DNA from: Pelagophyceae sp. CCMP2097
Taxonomy: Eukaryota > Sar > Pelagophyceae
Length of the DNA stretch: 64,000 bases
Assembly (NCBI GenBank): GCA_026770575.1
Contig: MU657184.1
Span: forward strand, 410,603 to 474,602
Reading direction: 5' to 3'
Shown here: positions 20,629 to 29,726 of the stretch, one piece after another
Layout of the letters: each line of letters opens with the position of its first letter
Numbering within the stretch: the stretch's first letter is position 1
The notes under the pieces: generated by a model
Told to the model about the DNA's origin: nothing
Databases searched by the model: none
What the model saw: the letters and a program-made list of their open reading frames with translations, nothing else
Position numbers and translations under genes: made by a program

Positions 20629-22929
20629 CTAGTTGTCGTGGACCTTGCGGCCGGCGACGAAGACGGCTTTGATGTTGCGGTCGTCGCCGCAGTTAATGAA
20701 CAGCTCGAATTCCGTCTCAAGCTTGGATTTATGAGCGGGCGTGGCCGTCTCGTGGAACACGTCGTAGACGCCCGCGCCCGTGCGCACATGGACGGCATCA
20801 AACTGCTTCCCGACCTCAAAGTTGCCCACGACGTCCTCCAAATGCGTCGCCAGGGCGCCGCCGAGCGTTGCAGTCCAAAAGGCGCGCTTGTAGTCGATGA
20901 CCACGTCCGCGGGCGCGCCCGCCGCCTCGAGCTGCTTCGACGCCGTCACCTACGCACTCCGTGCCCGTCGCTGCCCCGACGACGTGCGCCCGGAGTGGCG
21001 CTCTCCTCAGCGCGCACGCGATGCGTAAATTAAAAAGCTCGTGCCTCGTGTGGACGTGGCGGTCTGTGCATGCACCTTGCCGGCCTTTCAAACCCTCGCG
21101 CCTCACGTACCGCGTGCCTGCAGCTCGAGAGCATGGACGTGGCGTAACCACCCGCAAGGTCCGTACCGAGGCCGACGCGCACGCCGGCCCGCTGGGCGTC
21201 GACGAGGCGGAAGGCGCCTGCGATGCACCGGTTCTTGCGCCGCCTCGTTCGGGCGGCGTCCGAGTGCTGCATGCCGACGGGCGCCTCTGCGGTCCGTTGT
21301 TGGCCCGCGTTTCTTCAGGCCCGATTGACGTTTGCGGGCCCAAAAGTTCGACGTTTGCGGGCCCAAAGACGCGGCTTTCTTCACCGACGGACAAGAAGGC
21401 GTTGCTGAGCGCGCAGCAGGCGACGCCGGTGCACTTTTTCTCAAAGAGCTTAAATTCGCTGGTCAGCAAGTGTACTCCGTGCGCCATGACGCAGTGGTCC
21501 GTCAGTAGACCGGCTTTTTCGAAGATCTCCGCGTCGCGCTGGCCCGGGTAAAGCGACTCGACGAAGGCCATCTCGTCCCTAGACGCCTCGGGTTCACCGA
21601 GCAGTGGGGCGCTGTCCCCGCATGGAGACTCACGGCGTCTCGGCGCAGTGGGACTGGACCCAGCAGAGTCGGTCCGCGTTTTTGGCCGCGAGCGCGCCGA
21701 GGCCCTTCAACAGCTCGAGCGAGCACGTCCTAGTTTGGAGCGTGAGGCAGCCGCAAAACGCGCCCGGACGCCGCGTACGGGATGAAGCGCGGGATGACGC
21801 TCGGCTGCACGAGTCTGCGAGGAGCGCGCGCGGGCGTTTGGGGCACTCGGCGGGGTTGGCAAGCACCTCTGGGGTCCGTCGCACCTCAATCTGGGGTCCG
21901 TTGGCTTCTGAGAACTGTAACAGTACTCCAAAAACGTTTCCGTATCGGCCAGGCTCTGCTGCGTCGTCTCCACGTAGCCGTCGCCGCCGTGCTGGTCCAT
22001 GCAGACCTTGCCGATCACAGCGCGCCTCAATCTCGGATGCACCGCCAGAAAGAGACGCAAATGCTACTCACAAGCCCACGTCCAGGCAAATGTCGACCAG
22101 CTTCTTCGTCGCTTCCAGATGGATCGTCGCATACATGACACCCGTCGTCGTGCCGTTACGCAGCAGCCGCTTCACCAGCGCCTCGTAGACGCGCGCCGCG
22201 TAGGCCTAAGCGGCGATCAAGGGGGACCGCGGAAAAAGGGCTTTGTGCCACGGCCCACGGAGAGTTCGTCCTCGGACCGAGGTCCGCCTCGGGTCCTTTC
22301 GAGGCCTTATTCGAGCCCCACCCCGGGCCCTTGAGCCGCTCCGGCGCGCGCGCAGTCGAGTCGTCGCGAGCACTCACGACGTCCTCGCATTTGCGCTCCG
22401 CGGGGAAGGTATAAGTCTGCAACCAATCCATGAGCCCCAAGTTCGTCGCCGTGCCAGTGTAGGCGTACTGCGCCGCGTGGATGTGGCAGTCGATGAGGCC
22501 GGGCAGAAGGAACCTACCGACGCACAGGCATCTGCGCGCGGAGCGGCGGGCCGCGCCCCGGCCGCGCGCCGGCGTGCCTCGCCGCGGCCTTTGAGGCTCC
22601 CGCTCTCCGTCCTTGGAGCGCTCCGCTGGGTCCGCCGACGGCCGGACGCTGGTCGGGGCTCGTCGTCTGCGAGGTTGACGACCTCGACCCCCTTGTCCAG
22701 CGCCTCGAGCGCCGCGGCCACGTCCGCGCCGCGGGAAACGGCCGAGATCACGCCGTCCTTGACGACGATGAGGCCTGAGGCAATCGTTTCGGGCGCATCC
22801 GGCCTCCGAGGGGCGCTGTATAGGCGGCACTCTATAGTGCTCACCGTCCTCGACGAACTCGACCTCGCCGTGCTTCCCGGTCAAACCGTGGACGAAGCGG
22901 CCGTGGACGGCGAGGGACGTCGAAGTCAT
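20629..22929 (-). CDS. guaD-like: Guanine deaminase
   Basis: Hydrolyses guanine to xanthine in purine salvage; zinc amidohydrolase. Exon 1 (22929-22845, MTSTSLAVHGRFVHGLTG) is joined by phase-1 intron 22775-22844 to GLIVVKDGVISAVSRGADV. The metal-binding motif PGLIDCHIHAAQYAYTG with NLGLMDWLQTYTFPAE lies near 22400-22510. The next exon (about 22206 down) reads YEALVKRLLRNGTTTGVMYA, then VCMDQHGGDGY, FIPYAASG, DHCVMAHGVHL (about 21490), VGLGTDLAGGY (about 21150) and a final RAFWTATLGGALA to KAVFVAGRKVHDN with stop 20629-20631. All signature residues (HxH, H, D of GTD) are visible. There are at least six introns. The one between about 22207 and 22372 is 166 bases, and one near 21300-21400 contains an 18-base direct repeat. 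Several inner junctions are not fixed. Confidence 0.82.
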
Positions 22930-23921
22930 TGTTGGCGCGGTGCTCTTAGAGGTCAACGAACTCCCCATACGCGTATACGATCGACAAAATGATTGGTGGC
23001 AAAAGAAGGATTTGCTTATGCTCGTAGAAATTCATACGAACAATTCCAAGACAAAAATTTCGTCGCGATTTGACGATTTGATGAAACCCCCAAGACAGTC
23101 AAAACCCAAAATGTCAAAATAGCGCCGAAGAGATCCTGCAAGGTTTCGTTTGGTTCTCAGCGGAGATGGGGAATTGATTTTCTCGAATTGGAAAAAAAGA
23201 AGGGTGGCGTGTTTCAAGTTGGCCATTAGCTCTTGTCCTGGGCCGGTTCTGAAGGGCCTGGGCTGTTCTGGGGTGAGAACCCACCCTCGCCTCGATGTAT
23301 AGACCCGCTTGGCGCCGCGTGTACGAGGCTGGCGGTGTCGGTCCAAAATGACTCTCCACGTAAACACACACAAAACACAGGCAGTATGGTGGCGGATTCA
23401 TTTCCGGAGCCCCGGCGCATTGACTTAGTGTGGATTGAAGCGCGCGCACCCNNNNNNNNNNNNNNNNNNNNNNNNNNNNNNNNNNNNNNNNNNNNNNNNN
23501 NNNNNNNNNNNNNNNNNNNNNNNNNNNNNNNNNNNNNNNNNNNNNNNNNNNNNNNNNNNNNNNNNNNNNNNNNNNNNNNNNNNNNNNNNNNNNNNNNNNN
23601 NNNNNNNNNNNNNNNNNNNNNNNNNNNNNNNNNNNNNNNNNNNNNNCCTCCGTAAAGGTTTGGTGTTTCTCACCTTCTGGGATTTCCGGGGATACGATGC
23701 GCGGACGTAGCGTGGATCGGAACACGCGCCCTGGCAGGTATGTGCCCAACCTCGCAGGGCGTCGAGTCCGATCCACGCTACCGTACGCAGCGCCGACGAT
23801 AGGCCTCCTGGACGGTTTGGTGACGGAGCGTCACCAAGGACTTCCCGCCCAGCGCCGCCCAAAACAATAATAATCCTTGCAGGACGTCGACGACGACGCT
23901 CCCTCGTCGGCGCTCGTCGGC
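22930..23921. other. Intergenic with assembly gap (N 23452-23646)
   Basis: The first 300 bases are AT-richer than the surroundings and show no clear gene. 195 Ns follow, and a hairpin lies at 23707-23781. TTGCAG just before 23881 could be a splice acceptor feeding the ankyrin gene from an exon lost in or before the gap. Confidence 0.6.
23707..23781. repeat. 15-bp perfect inverted repeat
   Basis: GTAGCGTGGATCGGA at 23707-23721 is exactly reverse-complemented at 23767-23781, with 45 bases between. A weaker inner pair GCCCTG/CAGGGC lies inside. It could be a small terminal-repeat element or a hairpin. No flanking target duplication was evident. Confidence 0.6.
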
Positions 23922-24845
23922 ATGCCGCGGCTGCAGCAGGTGCGCGCGGCGCCGGAGGAGACGGCATTGGCGGCGGCCAAGTTGGGCCTCGCGCGGTCTC
24001 GCGCGGCGCGCGACCGCGCACGAGAAGAGGAGGTCGCTTTGGCCCTCGTCGAGTTCGAGCGGAATCCCGACGTCGCGCCAAAGGCCAAGGTTCGAAGCAA
24101 AAGGTGCTGCTTCTCCTGGCGGCGGTACTACGGCTGCTGCTACAGCAAGACGCTCCACGAAGCGGTCCTCGACGGCGACGCGCGCGCAATCGCCAAGCGC
24201 CTGCAGCGCCTGCAGCGCGGCGACCGCCGCCGCGGCGTCGAGCGGTTCCCCGTGGGCGGCAAGGCGGCGGGGAGGGCGGGCAAGCTGGCAAACGAGTTTG
24301 ACGAGCAGGGCCGCACGGCCCTCTCGCTCGCCATTAAAGCCGAGCGCGAGGACCTCGCCGACCTTTTGCTGACGCTCTCCGCGGACCCCGACGTGGCCGA
24401 CGACGTCTCGCAGCACGCCGGCAAGCTCACGGGCGCATCGCCGACGCTGCACGCCGTTTTAGGCGACCTGCCGGGCACGGTGCTCAAACTAGCAAAACGC
24501 AAGGCCGACTTGAACTTGAAGAACGCCTTTGGCATGACGCCCGTCATGCTCGCCTGCCTGGCCGGCGACGTGGACGTTGTCGAATTGCTTTTAGAACACG
24601 GCGCGGACCCCGAGCTGCGCGACGCCGCGGGGTGGACGCCGCTTATGTATTGCGCCTACGGCGGCCATTTGAAGTGCGCCCAGGTCGTCGTGCGCTACGG
24701 CGTCTCGCTGAAGACGAAGGACAAGAACGGCTACCGCGCCGTGGACTGGGCGCAGTACGTTCGGAGGAAGTACAAATCGAAGCCGCACGGCAACGTCGAA
24801 TGCTACTTAGAAGAGTACAAGCCCTCGTTGAACGTCGGCCGCTGA
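23922..24845 (+). CDS. Ankyrin-repeat protein
   Basis: Open from the first ATG at 23922 (MPRLQQVRAAPEE) to the stop at 24843-24845, about 307 residues. The same frame is open further upstream to a possible splice acceptor at 23880. The N-terminal third is a charged Ala/Arg-rich helix followed by a Cys/aromatic cluster (KRCCFSWRRYYGCCYSK). Ankyrin units follow: TLHEAVLDGDARAIAKRL, GRTALSLAIKAEREDLADLL, SPTLHAVLGDLPG, GMTPVMLACLAGDVDVVELL and GWTPLMYCAYGGHLKCAQVV. It ends NVECYLEEYKPSLNVGR. A protein-interaction role is likely; no enzymatic domain. Confidence 0.78.
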   Translation: MPRLQQVRAAPEETALAAAKLGLARSRAARDRAREEEVALALVEFERNPDVAPKAKVRSKRCCFSWRRYYGCCYSKTLHEAVLDGDARAIAKRLQRLQRGDRRRGVERFPVGGKAAGRAGKLANEFDEQGRTALSLAIKAEREDLADLLLTLSADPDVADDVSQHAGKLTGASPTLHAVLGDLPGTVLKLAKRKADLNLKNAFGMTPVMLACLAGDVDVVELLLEHGADPELRDAAGWTPLMYCAYGGHLKCAQVVVRYGVSLKTKDKNGYRAVDWAQYVRRKYKSKPHGNVECYLEEYKPSLNVGR

Positions 24846-25744
24846 CCCAATTGGAATGCGGCCGTCCCGCGGACCCGACGCTCCGCGCATTCATGCTCAC
24901 TTCGATTGGGCGGGCACGATTACCCGGTCCTTGGCGCTCGTCGTGGGAAGCCTCGTGGTGGCTGGCCCGCGGGTAAGCGTGGTGGCCGGCCCCGCGGGTA
25001 AGCACGCGACGCACCTCACGGATCCGTAGGCGCGCCGGATCACGACCGACGCGCCCGGCGCTACCGGACGTCTCGCGATCGACGTGCAGCTCAAGGGCAA
25101 GCAGACGGTGACCCAAGGTGTACTCGACCTTCCGGCTCGACTCCCACGCTGGAACACGTGCAGGGCAGCGCTGGCTCGCGCGCCCCTTTCCTCAGGACGT
25201 TCACCCACGACGAGATCTCAGCGCGACGAGCATCGACTCGGGCCACGTTCATCCTCGACGCGTTCCACGTTCATCCTCGACGTGCTCTCTGTTGCTGCAA
25301 CAACGCCTGCGAGGCTTGCTACGAGCTCCTTAGCTCGACTGCCAAAGAGCGGAAGGAGGACTGGACTCATGGCCATGGGCCGACCACAATCCGACTGCGC
25401 ACGGAAATAAGCCGAAAATATAGGCTTATTGAGCCATGGGGTAATTAATCAACTCCTTTTCGGGTACTTGAGATAAACGCCGCCGACGCCATCGCCGACC
25501 CAATCGGCTTCCCTGACGAACTCGACCGAAGAGCTCGGGCGTCATTGTGAGGATGCGCACGCGATCATGCGGCAACGCTCTCCGAGCCCCAAATTAAAAG
25601 GAACAGTTGCCCCCATAACCGATCCCATGGACACGACCCTTGCACCCATGACCGATCCCATGGACACGACCCTTGCTCGACTGCCGTCGTAGACGCACAA
25701 GGCTCTGCCCAGGAGGCCGTGCTCTGACATATTCAGCCTTGTCG
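24846..25744. other. Intergenic with short direct repeats, no gene recognised
   Basis: About 900 bases between genes. Short repeats: GTGGTGGCTGGCCCGCGGGT and a variant in tandem (about 24956-25005); CCACGTTCATCCTCGACG twice (about 25240-25282); a 33-base unit twice (about 25612-25677). A small stem, ATAAGCC/GGCTTAT, lies at about 25407-25429. Short open frames cross it but resemble nothing. Confidence 0.5.
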
Positions 25745-26854
25745 TCACGACGGTCGGCTTGGACTTGCTCGCGCCTCGGAGGCTTTGAAGAGTTGGTGCG
25801 GGGCTTCGTTCATCGCCATCGGGGCGTTTCCCGGCGGCGCGCGGATGCGTATTCGGTGGTGGATGCGCGTCTTGCCGGCATAGCTACTGGAATTCGTCGC
25901 CGTGTGTATCACGAGCCTGTTCGTCCAGGCCACGACGTCGCCGACGAGCCACTTGTGAACGTAGGCAACGTCATTTGACTCTGGCGCCCAGGCGCGCTCC
26001 ACGGCGTCGTTGGCCTCGTCAAAGTCGAAAAGGCGCGAGATACCACCCGAAGCGTCGAGGAGGACTGCGCTGGAAACGTGGTACGTCGTGCACAGAGAAA
26101 CGTCACCCGAAATCGGCTCGCGGATGAGCAGGGGCCACTCGGTGCCCGCGGCGTCGTTGACGAGCGAATCGCCCTCGCGCGTCTTCGCGGAGTCGCAGCT
26201 TTCCAGAGAAAAGCCCAAAGGCCGCGGCAAGGCGCCGCTGAGGAGCCGGTAGCGGACGCGCAGTAAAGACGCGTCGATTTCAGAGCCGTCGCTAAGGCGG
26301 ATTTTGTACGTGGCCGACTCGGCGTCGTAGAGCGCGGCGGCGGCCCGTCTTGCGCAGCGGAAGTGAGTTTCGCCTCCGGTTTCCGGCGTTTCGACGCAGC
26401 GCATCGTCGTCAGGTCGGGCGGCGGTTTTGTGTCCGCGGCCCCGTCCGTGTGCCAGAGCAGCTGGTCGTCTCGCGCCCAAGGCGGGTACACCGCCGTCGA
26501 AGTCGCCGTGAGGCCGTGGTAGTCGGAGAGGTCGTAGGCGCCGATGACGGCGATGGCGCCAAAAGGCGCCGGTAGCTTGGGCTGCGCCGCCGCGCCGCCG
26601 GCGTACGACGCGCCCTGGGGCTCGTTTGGGTCGTGGGGGAAGCTCTTGGCGAAGTTCAGCTCCGCCGCCGGCGTCAAAGCCTCTTGGCCGCGGAAGCAGA
26701 CGACGCCTTTCGAGTAGACGAGCGCCACGGCTGCTTGCAGCTGCGGCCCTTTTAGGCCGCCGAGGTCTACGCCGCGGACTTCGACAAACGGCACCACGCC
26801 CGGCATCAGCTCGACGCACTGTGCACCCGGCTCGAACGCCCCAACGGCGTCCAT
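25745..26854 (-). CDS. TauD/TfdA-family Fe(II)/2-oxoglutarate dioxygenase
   Basis: A single-exon gene of 369 residues from the ATG at 26852-26854. Family marks: VALVYSKGVVCFRGQEALTP near residue 45, NFAKSFPHDP, the iron-binding HxD in LLWHTDGAADTKPPP (near residue 135), PETGGETHFRCA, and a C-terminal RLVIHTATNSSSYAGKTRIH followed by HRIRIR, which supplies the distal His and the 2-oxoglutarate-binding Arg. Family members hydroxylate or oxidatively cleave small substrates such as sulfonates, carnitine precursors or herbicide-like ethers; the substrate here cannot be read. No targeting peptide is evident. Confidence 0.82.
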   Translation of the reverse strand: MDAVGAFEPGAQCVELMPGVVPFVEVRGVDLGGLKGPQLQAAVALVYSKGVVCFRGQEALTPAAELNFAKSFPHDPNEPQGASYAGGAAAQPKLPAPFGAIAVIGAYDLSDYHGLTATSTAVYPPWARDDQLLWHTDGAADTKPPPDLTTMRCVETPETGGETHFRCARRAAAALYDAESATYKIRLSDGSEIDASLLRVRYRLLSGALPRPLGFSLESCDSAKTREGDSLVNDAAGTEWPLLIREPISGDVSLCTTYHVSSAVLLDASGGISRLFDFDEANDAVERAWAPESNDVAYVHKWLVGDVVAWTNRLVIHTATNSSSYAGKTRIHHRIRIRAPPGNAPMAMNEAPHQLFKASEARASPSRPS

Positions 26855-27179
26855 GGGGCCCCCGCCTCGATGAGGATTAGCTCGACGGCACTACGAATAC
26901 TCCATATCGCCGAAAAGGCTTTTAAATGCGAGGTTACGACCGTGGGCCAATTGCAAAACGCGTCTCAGGCCGGGACATGCAACCTTTGTCGCGGCGGTCC
27001 CGGGCGCCGCAGGCCTTACGATGAGACAAGGTGCCGGAGAAGAAACGATCCTGACGGCGTCCTCGGATTTTGCCGAGTCGCGGCGGGTCGGGTCGGTTCT
27101 TTCGGGACGGGCGGCGGTTCGGATCCTTTCCAGACCGCGGCGGGCGTATAGCGCGGCGTTTCCGCGGCTGGGAGCCTCT

Positions 27180-27995
27180 TCAAACGAAGAGGCCCTCGGA
27201 GGCGTCCGCCTCGTCGGCGGCCTGGTCCGCGAGGCACGCAGCCTCGTCGGCGGCGTCGTCCTCCGCAACCTGCGCGGCCTGCGCTGCGGGGTCGGTGAGG
27301 CGCAACCCGTGCGCCACGGCCCACGCGTGCAGCATCGCCATCTTTGCCGCGGCGGCTGCGGCGTCGGCGGCGTCGGCAACGTCAGCGGCGTCGGCTGCGT
27401 CGGCGGCATCGGCGGCATCGGCGGCACCGGCGGCGTCGGCGATGGCTTCGGCGGCTTCGGCGGCGTCGTCCGCAGTGGCGGGAGCCGGCTGAATCGAACT
27501 CGCGTTGGGGAGGGCCTCATCGGGGTTTGTGGCGAGATGCTGCCTCTGCCGCTTTTGCGGCGGCGCCTCGGAAGTTGCGGATTGCGCCGTCGATTTGCCG
27601 CGGTGCTGCAGCTTGTGGCCCTGCTGCCAGTCCAAGCGCTGGCACGCCTTGGAGCAGTACCGCCTCGTTTTGCAGAGCGGGCACTGGAAACCCGCCGATT
27701 GCGCCGTCGATTTGCCGCGGTGCTGCAGCTTGTGGCCCTGCTGCCAGTCCAAGCGCTGGCACGCCTTGGAGCAGTACCGCCTCGTTTTGCAGAGCGGGCA
27801 CTGGAAACCCGCCGCCGCGTCGCAGACGAAGCAGGGCTGCGGGACGGCGGCCGGCTGCGGCGACTGGATGGCCGCCGGGCGCGTCGTACACGGCGAGTGT
27901 GTACGCGCGTCGCGGGCGTTTGCAGGTGGGTCAAGCGGCGGGTATTTGACGTCTACACTTTTCAATTTAGCGATATTTACTTTAATCTGAGTCAA
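27180..27995 (-). CDS. MYND zinc-finger protein with duplicated half-finger
   Basis: The minus-strand frame 27995-27180 carries one complete MYND finger: CFVCDAAAGFQCPLC followed by KTRRYCSKACQRLDWQQGHK. A second copy starts at GFQCPLC and lacks the first CxxC pair. A basic patch (PPQKRQRQ) and a long Ala/Asp-repeat helix follow, then the stop at 27180-27182. MYND fingers mediate protein contacts, often with Pro-rich ligands. The frame contains no ATG before the finger and has a stop just upstream of a TTG at 27995. A 5' exon is therefore missing from this call, and CTCAG|AT near 27988 is a possible acceptor. A reading frame further 3' (to 26891, ending SLFGDMEYS) could be an alternative last exon. 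Confidence 0.6.
   Translation of the reverse strand: MTQIKVNIAKLKSVDVKYPPLDPPANARDARTHSPCTTRPAAIQSPQPAAVPQPCFVCDAAAGFQCPLCKTRRYCSKACQRLDWQQGHKLQHRGKSTAQSAGFQCPLCKTRRYCSKACQRLDWQQGHKLQHRGKSTAQSATSEAPPQKRQRQHLATNPDEALPNASSIQPAPATADDAAEAAEAIADAAGAADAADAADAADAADVADAADAAAAAAKMAMLHAWAVAHGLRLTDPAAQAAQVAEDDAADEAACLADQAADEADASEGLFV
27580..27813. repeat. Exact 117-bp tandem duplication
   Basis: 27580-27696 is repeated without visible difference at 27697-27813. It is in frame (39 codons) with the MYND gene, so a half-finger was added. The lack of divergence implies either a recent event or an assembly artefact. Confidence 0.85.
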
Positions 27996-28139
27996 TAATT
28001 AATCAAACAGTCGATAATCGGGCCACGGTCCGAGTCCGGCCGTTGGCGCTCTCGCGTCTGACGTCCTGGCTTTTCGCCGCCCGCGGCGGACTCGTGTGGC
28101 TGCGCGCCGCGGTCCTCGGCGCTCTCGGTGGCCGATTTC

Positions 28140-29486
28140 ATGCCTCTGCAACAAAGCGCGGGCGCCGTTGCGGTCGTCGCGGCCATCTTCGTGGCAACGT
28201 CGTGGTGGTATTCGAAAGTGCGCGAGCGGCGTCGCGCCCCGGCATGCGACGCCCAGCCACCTCCCTCGAAGGACGGCGAAGCAGTGGTCGCTCCGAGGCG
28301 CTCGGAAGAAGGCCCCGACGAGGACCCTAGTCCGTCCGTCGTAACCCCCGACAAGGAGGCGGCCCCCACAAAGTCGAAGAGGCTGCGCATCGTCGTGCTG
28401 AACCACCGGGTGAGGCCTCTGCCTCTGTCGTATGTCGGGGGCCCTTTTCCAAAGGCCGGCGGCGAGGCGCGTAGACAGGACGGCAGCGAGTACAACGACA
28501 GCGTCGTTTCCATGCTGAGGGAGCTCTTTGCCATGTGCGGCGCTGACGTCGACCTCGTCGAGGCGGACCCTCTCGACGGCTGCGTCGACGCAAGGGCCGA
28601 CGGCTACGTCGTGCCCGGGTCGCGCCTCTCGGCTCGGTCCGAGGGCGACTACGTCGACTCGATGCGCGACATCTCGCGCGCGCTGCACGGCGGCGGAGTC
28701 AAGACGCTCGGGTTGTGTTTTGGCCACCGGATTATTGCGCAAGCCCTCGGCGGCCGCCTCGCGGACCATAACAAAGGCTTCCGCGCCGGCGCCGAAACAT
28801 TCCGCTGCGGCCAGCTCGCGGCCCTTGTCGGGAGTGAAGACGGCGTCTCGATGCTCTACGCCCACGACGAGGTCGTCATGCGCCTCCCCGCCGGCGGCCA
28901 GGTGGGTCCTTTGAAATGCGGGCGACCACTCAAGCGCGCGGCAGGCGTTGACGCACCACGAGGCGCCCTTCGTCTACGCGGCCGCGTACTGGAAGGACCG
29001 CCGCGGCGGACTCGCCTGGCGAGGCGGCAACCACTCGGTGCGGCCGCCGAGGCGCCCTCCGAGGGGCCCTCTGATGCGAGGGGCTCGTTCCGATGCGAGG
29101 GGCGTTCGAGAGGGGCGATTCGCACGGCTTGGTCAGGTCGAGCCGCACGTGATCACGCTGGCGGCGCGGCCTGAACTCTGTACGCGTGAGTTGCCCGACG
29201 GCACGGCCTCGTTGAGTGTGTCCGACGAGCGAGCAGCGTTTGTCCGACGGCCCGCCGGCGCGGAAATTTGTCCGCGCCCGCAGCTACGGGCCTCGGCGTC
29301 GTTGCGCGGCTCATCGAGGAGGCGAGCGAGGGGCCCCGCGGCAAGGGCCAAGAGTGGCGGGAGCAGCGCCTCTGGACAATCGCGACCAAGGACGTGCGCG
29401 AAGATACGGTCCGCGCCACGGCGAGCGTCCTCCGAATCCTCTGGCCCGCCGCCTTTGCCACGGAACGCGGCGGGGGGCACTCGTAA
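28140..29486 (+). CDS. Membrane-anchored class I glutamine-amidotransferase-like protein
   Basis: The ATG at 28140 gives MPLQQSAGAVAVVAAIFVAT, an N-terminal membrane anchor. An acidic linker follows, then the GATase1 fold: RLRIVVLNHRVRP, DGYVVPGSRLSA, and the nucleophile elbow GLCFGHRIIAQALGG (Cys near 28718). The HDEVVMRLPAGGQ segment ends at an intron donor (28903). Short exons follow: ALTHHEAPFVYAAAYWKDRR, then after an intron of about 100 bases VEPHVITLAARPEL. The last exon runs GLGVVARLIEEASEGP to the stop 29484-29486. In active enzymes the last motif is HPE; here it reads RPE, so the catalytic His seems absent. Possibly a pseudo-amidotransferase or a relative with another activity. Confidence 0.68.
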
Positions 29487-29726
29487 TCATTTTGCCAGTC
29501 GAAGACGTCGGAAAGGTTGGCCACGGCGTCAGTTTCGGCGGGGCGTAAGCCAGAGGTCGTAGTCCTCTGTGCGGCCGCCTTCGACGGTGTTGCGAGCGCG
29601 ACGACGCCGACCGCGCGGGCGCAGCGCAAAATCTTTTTGATTCCTTCCTTCAGCGAAACTCGCCGATCGCGAGCCGCCTCGCGCCTGCGAGAGCCGGGTC
29701 TCCCTCGTGTGTTGGTCCCGGCCGCG

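Noticed and set aside
23114..23776. Minus and plus ORFs crossing the N gap
   Set aside because: Translation through Ns is meaningless, and the flanking parts resemble no protein.
25400..25430. Stem ATAAGCC/GGCTTAT as a tRNA or riboswitch
   Set aside because: Only a single short stem-loop; no cloverleaf, anticodon arm or conserved core found nearby.
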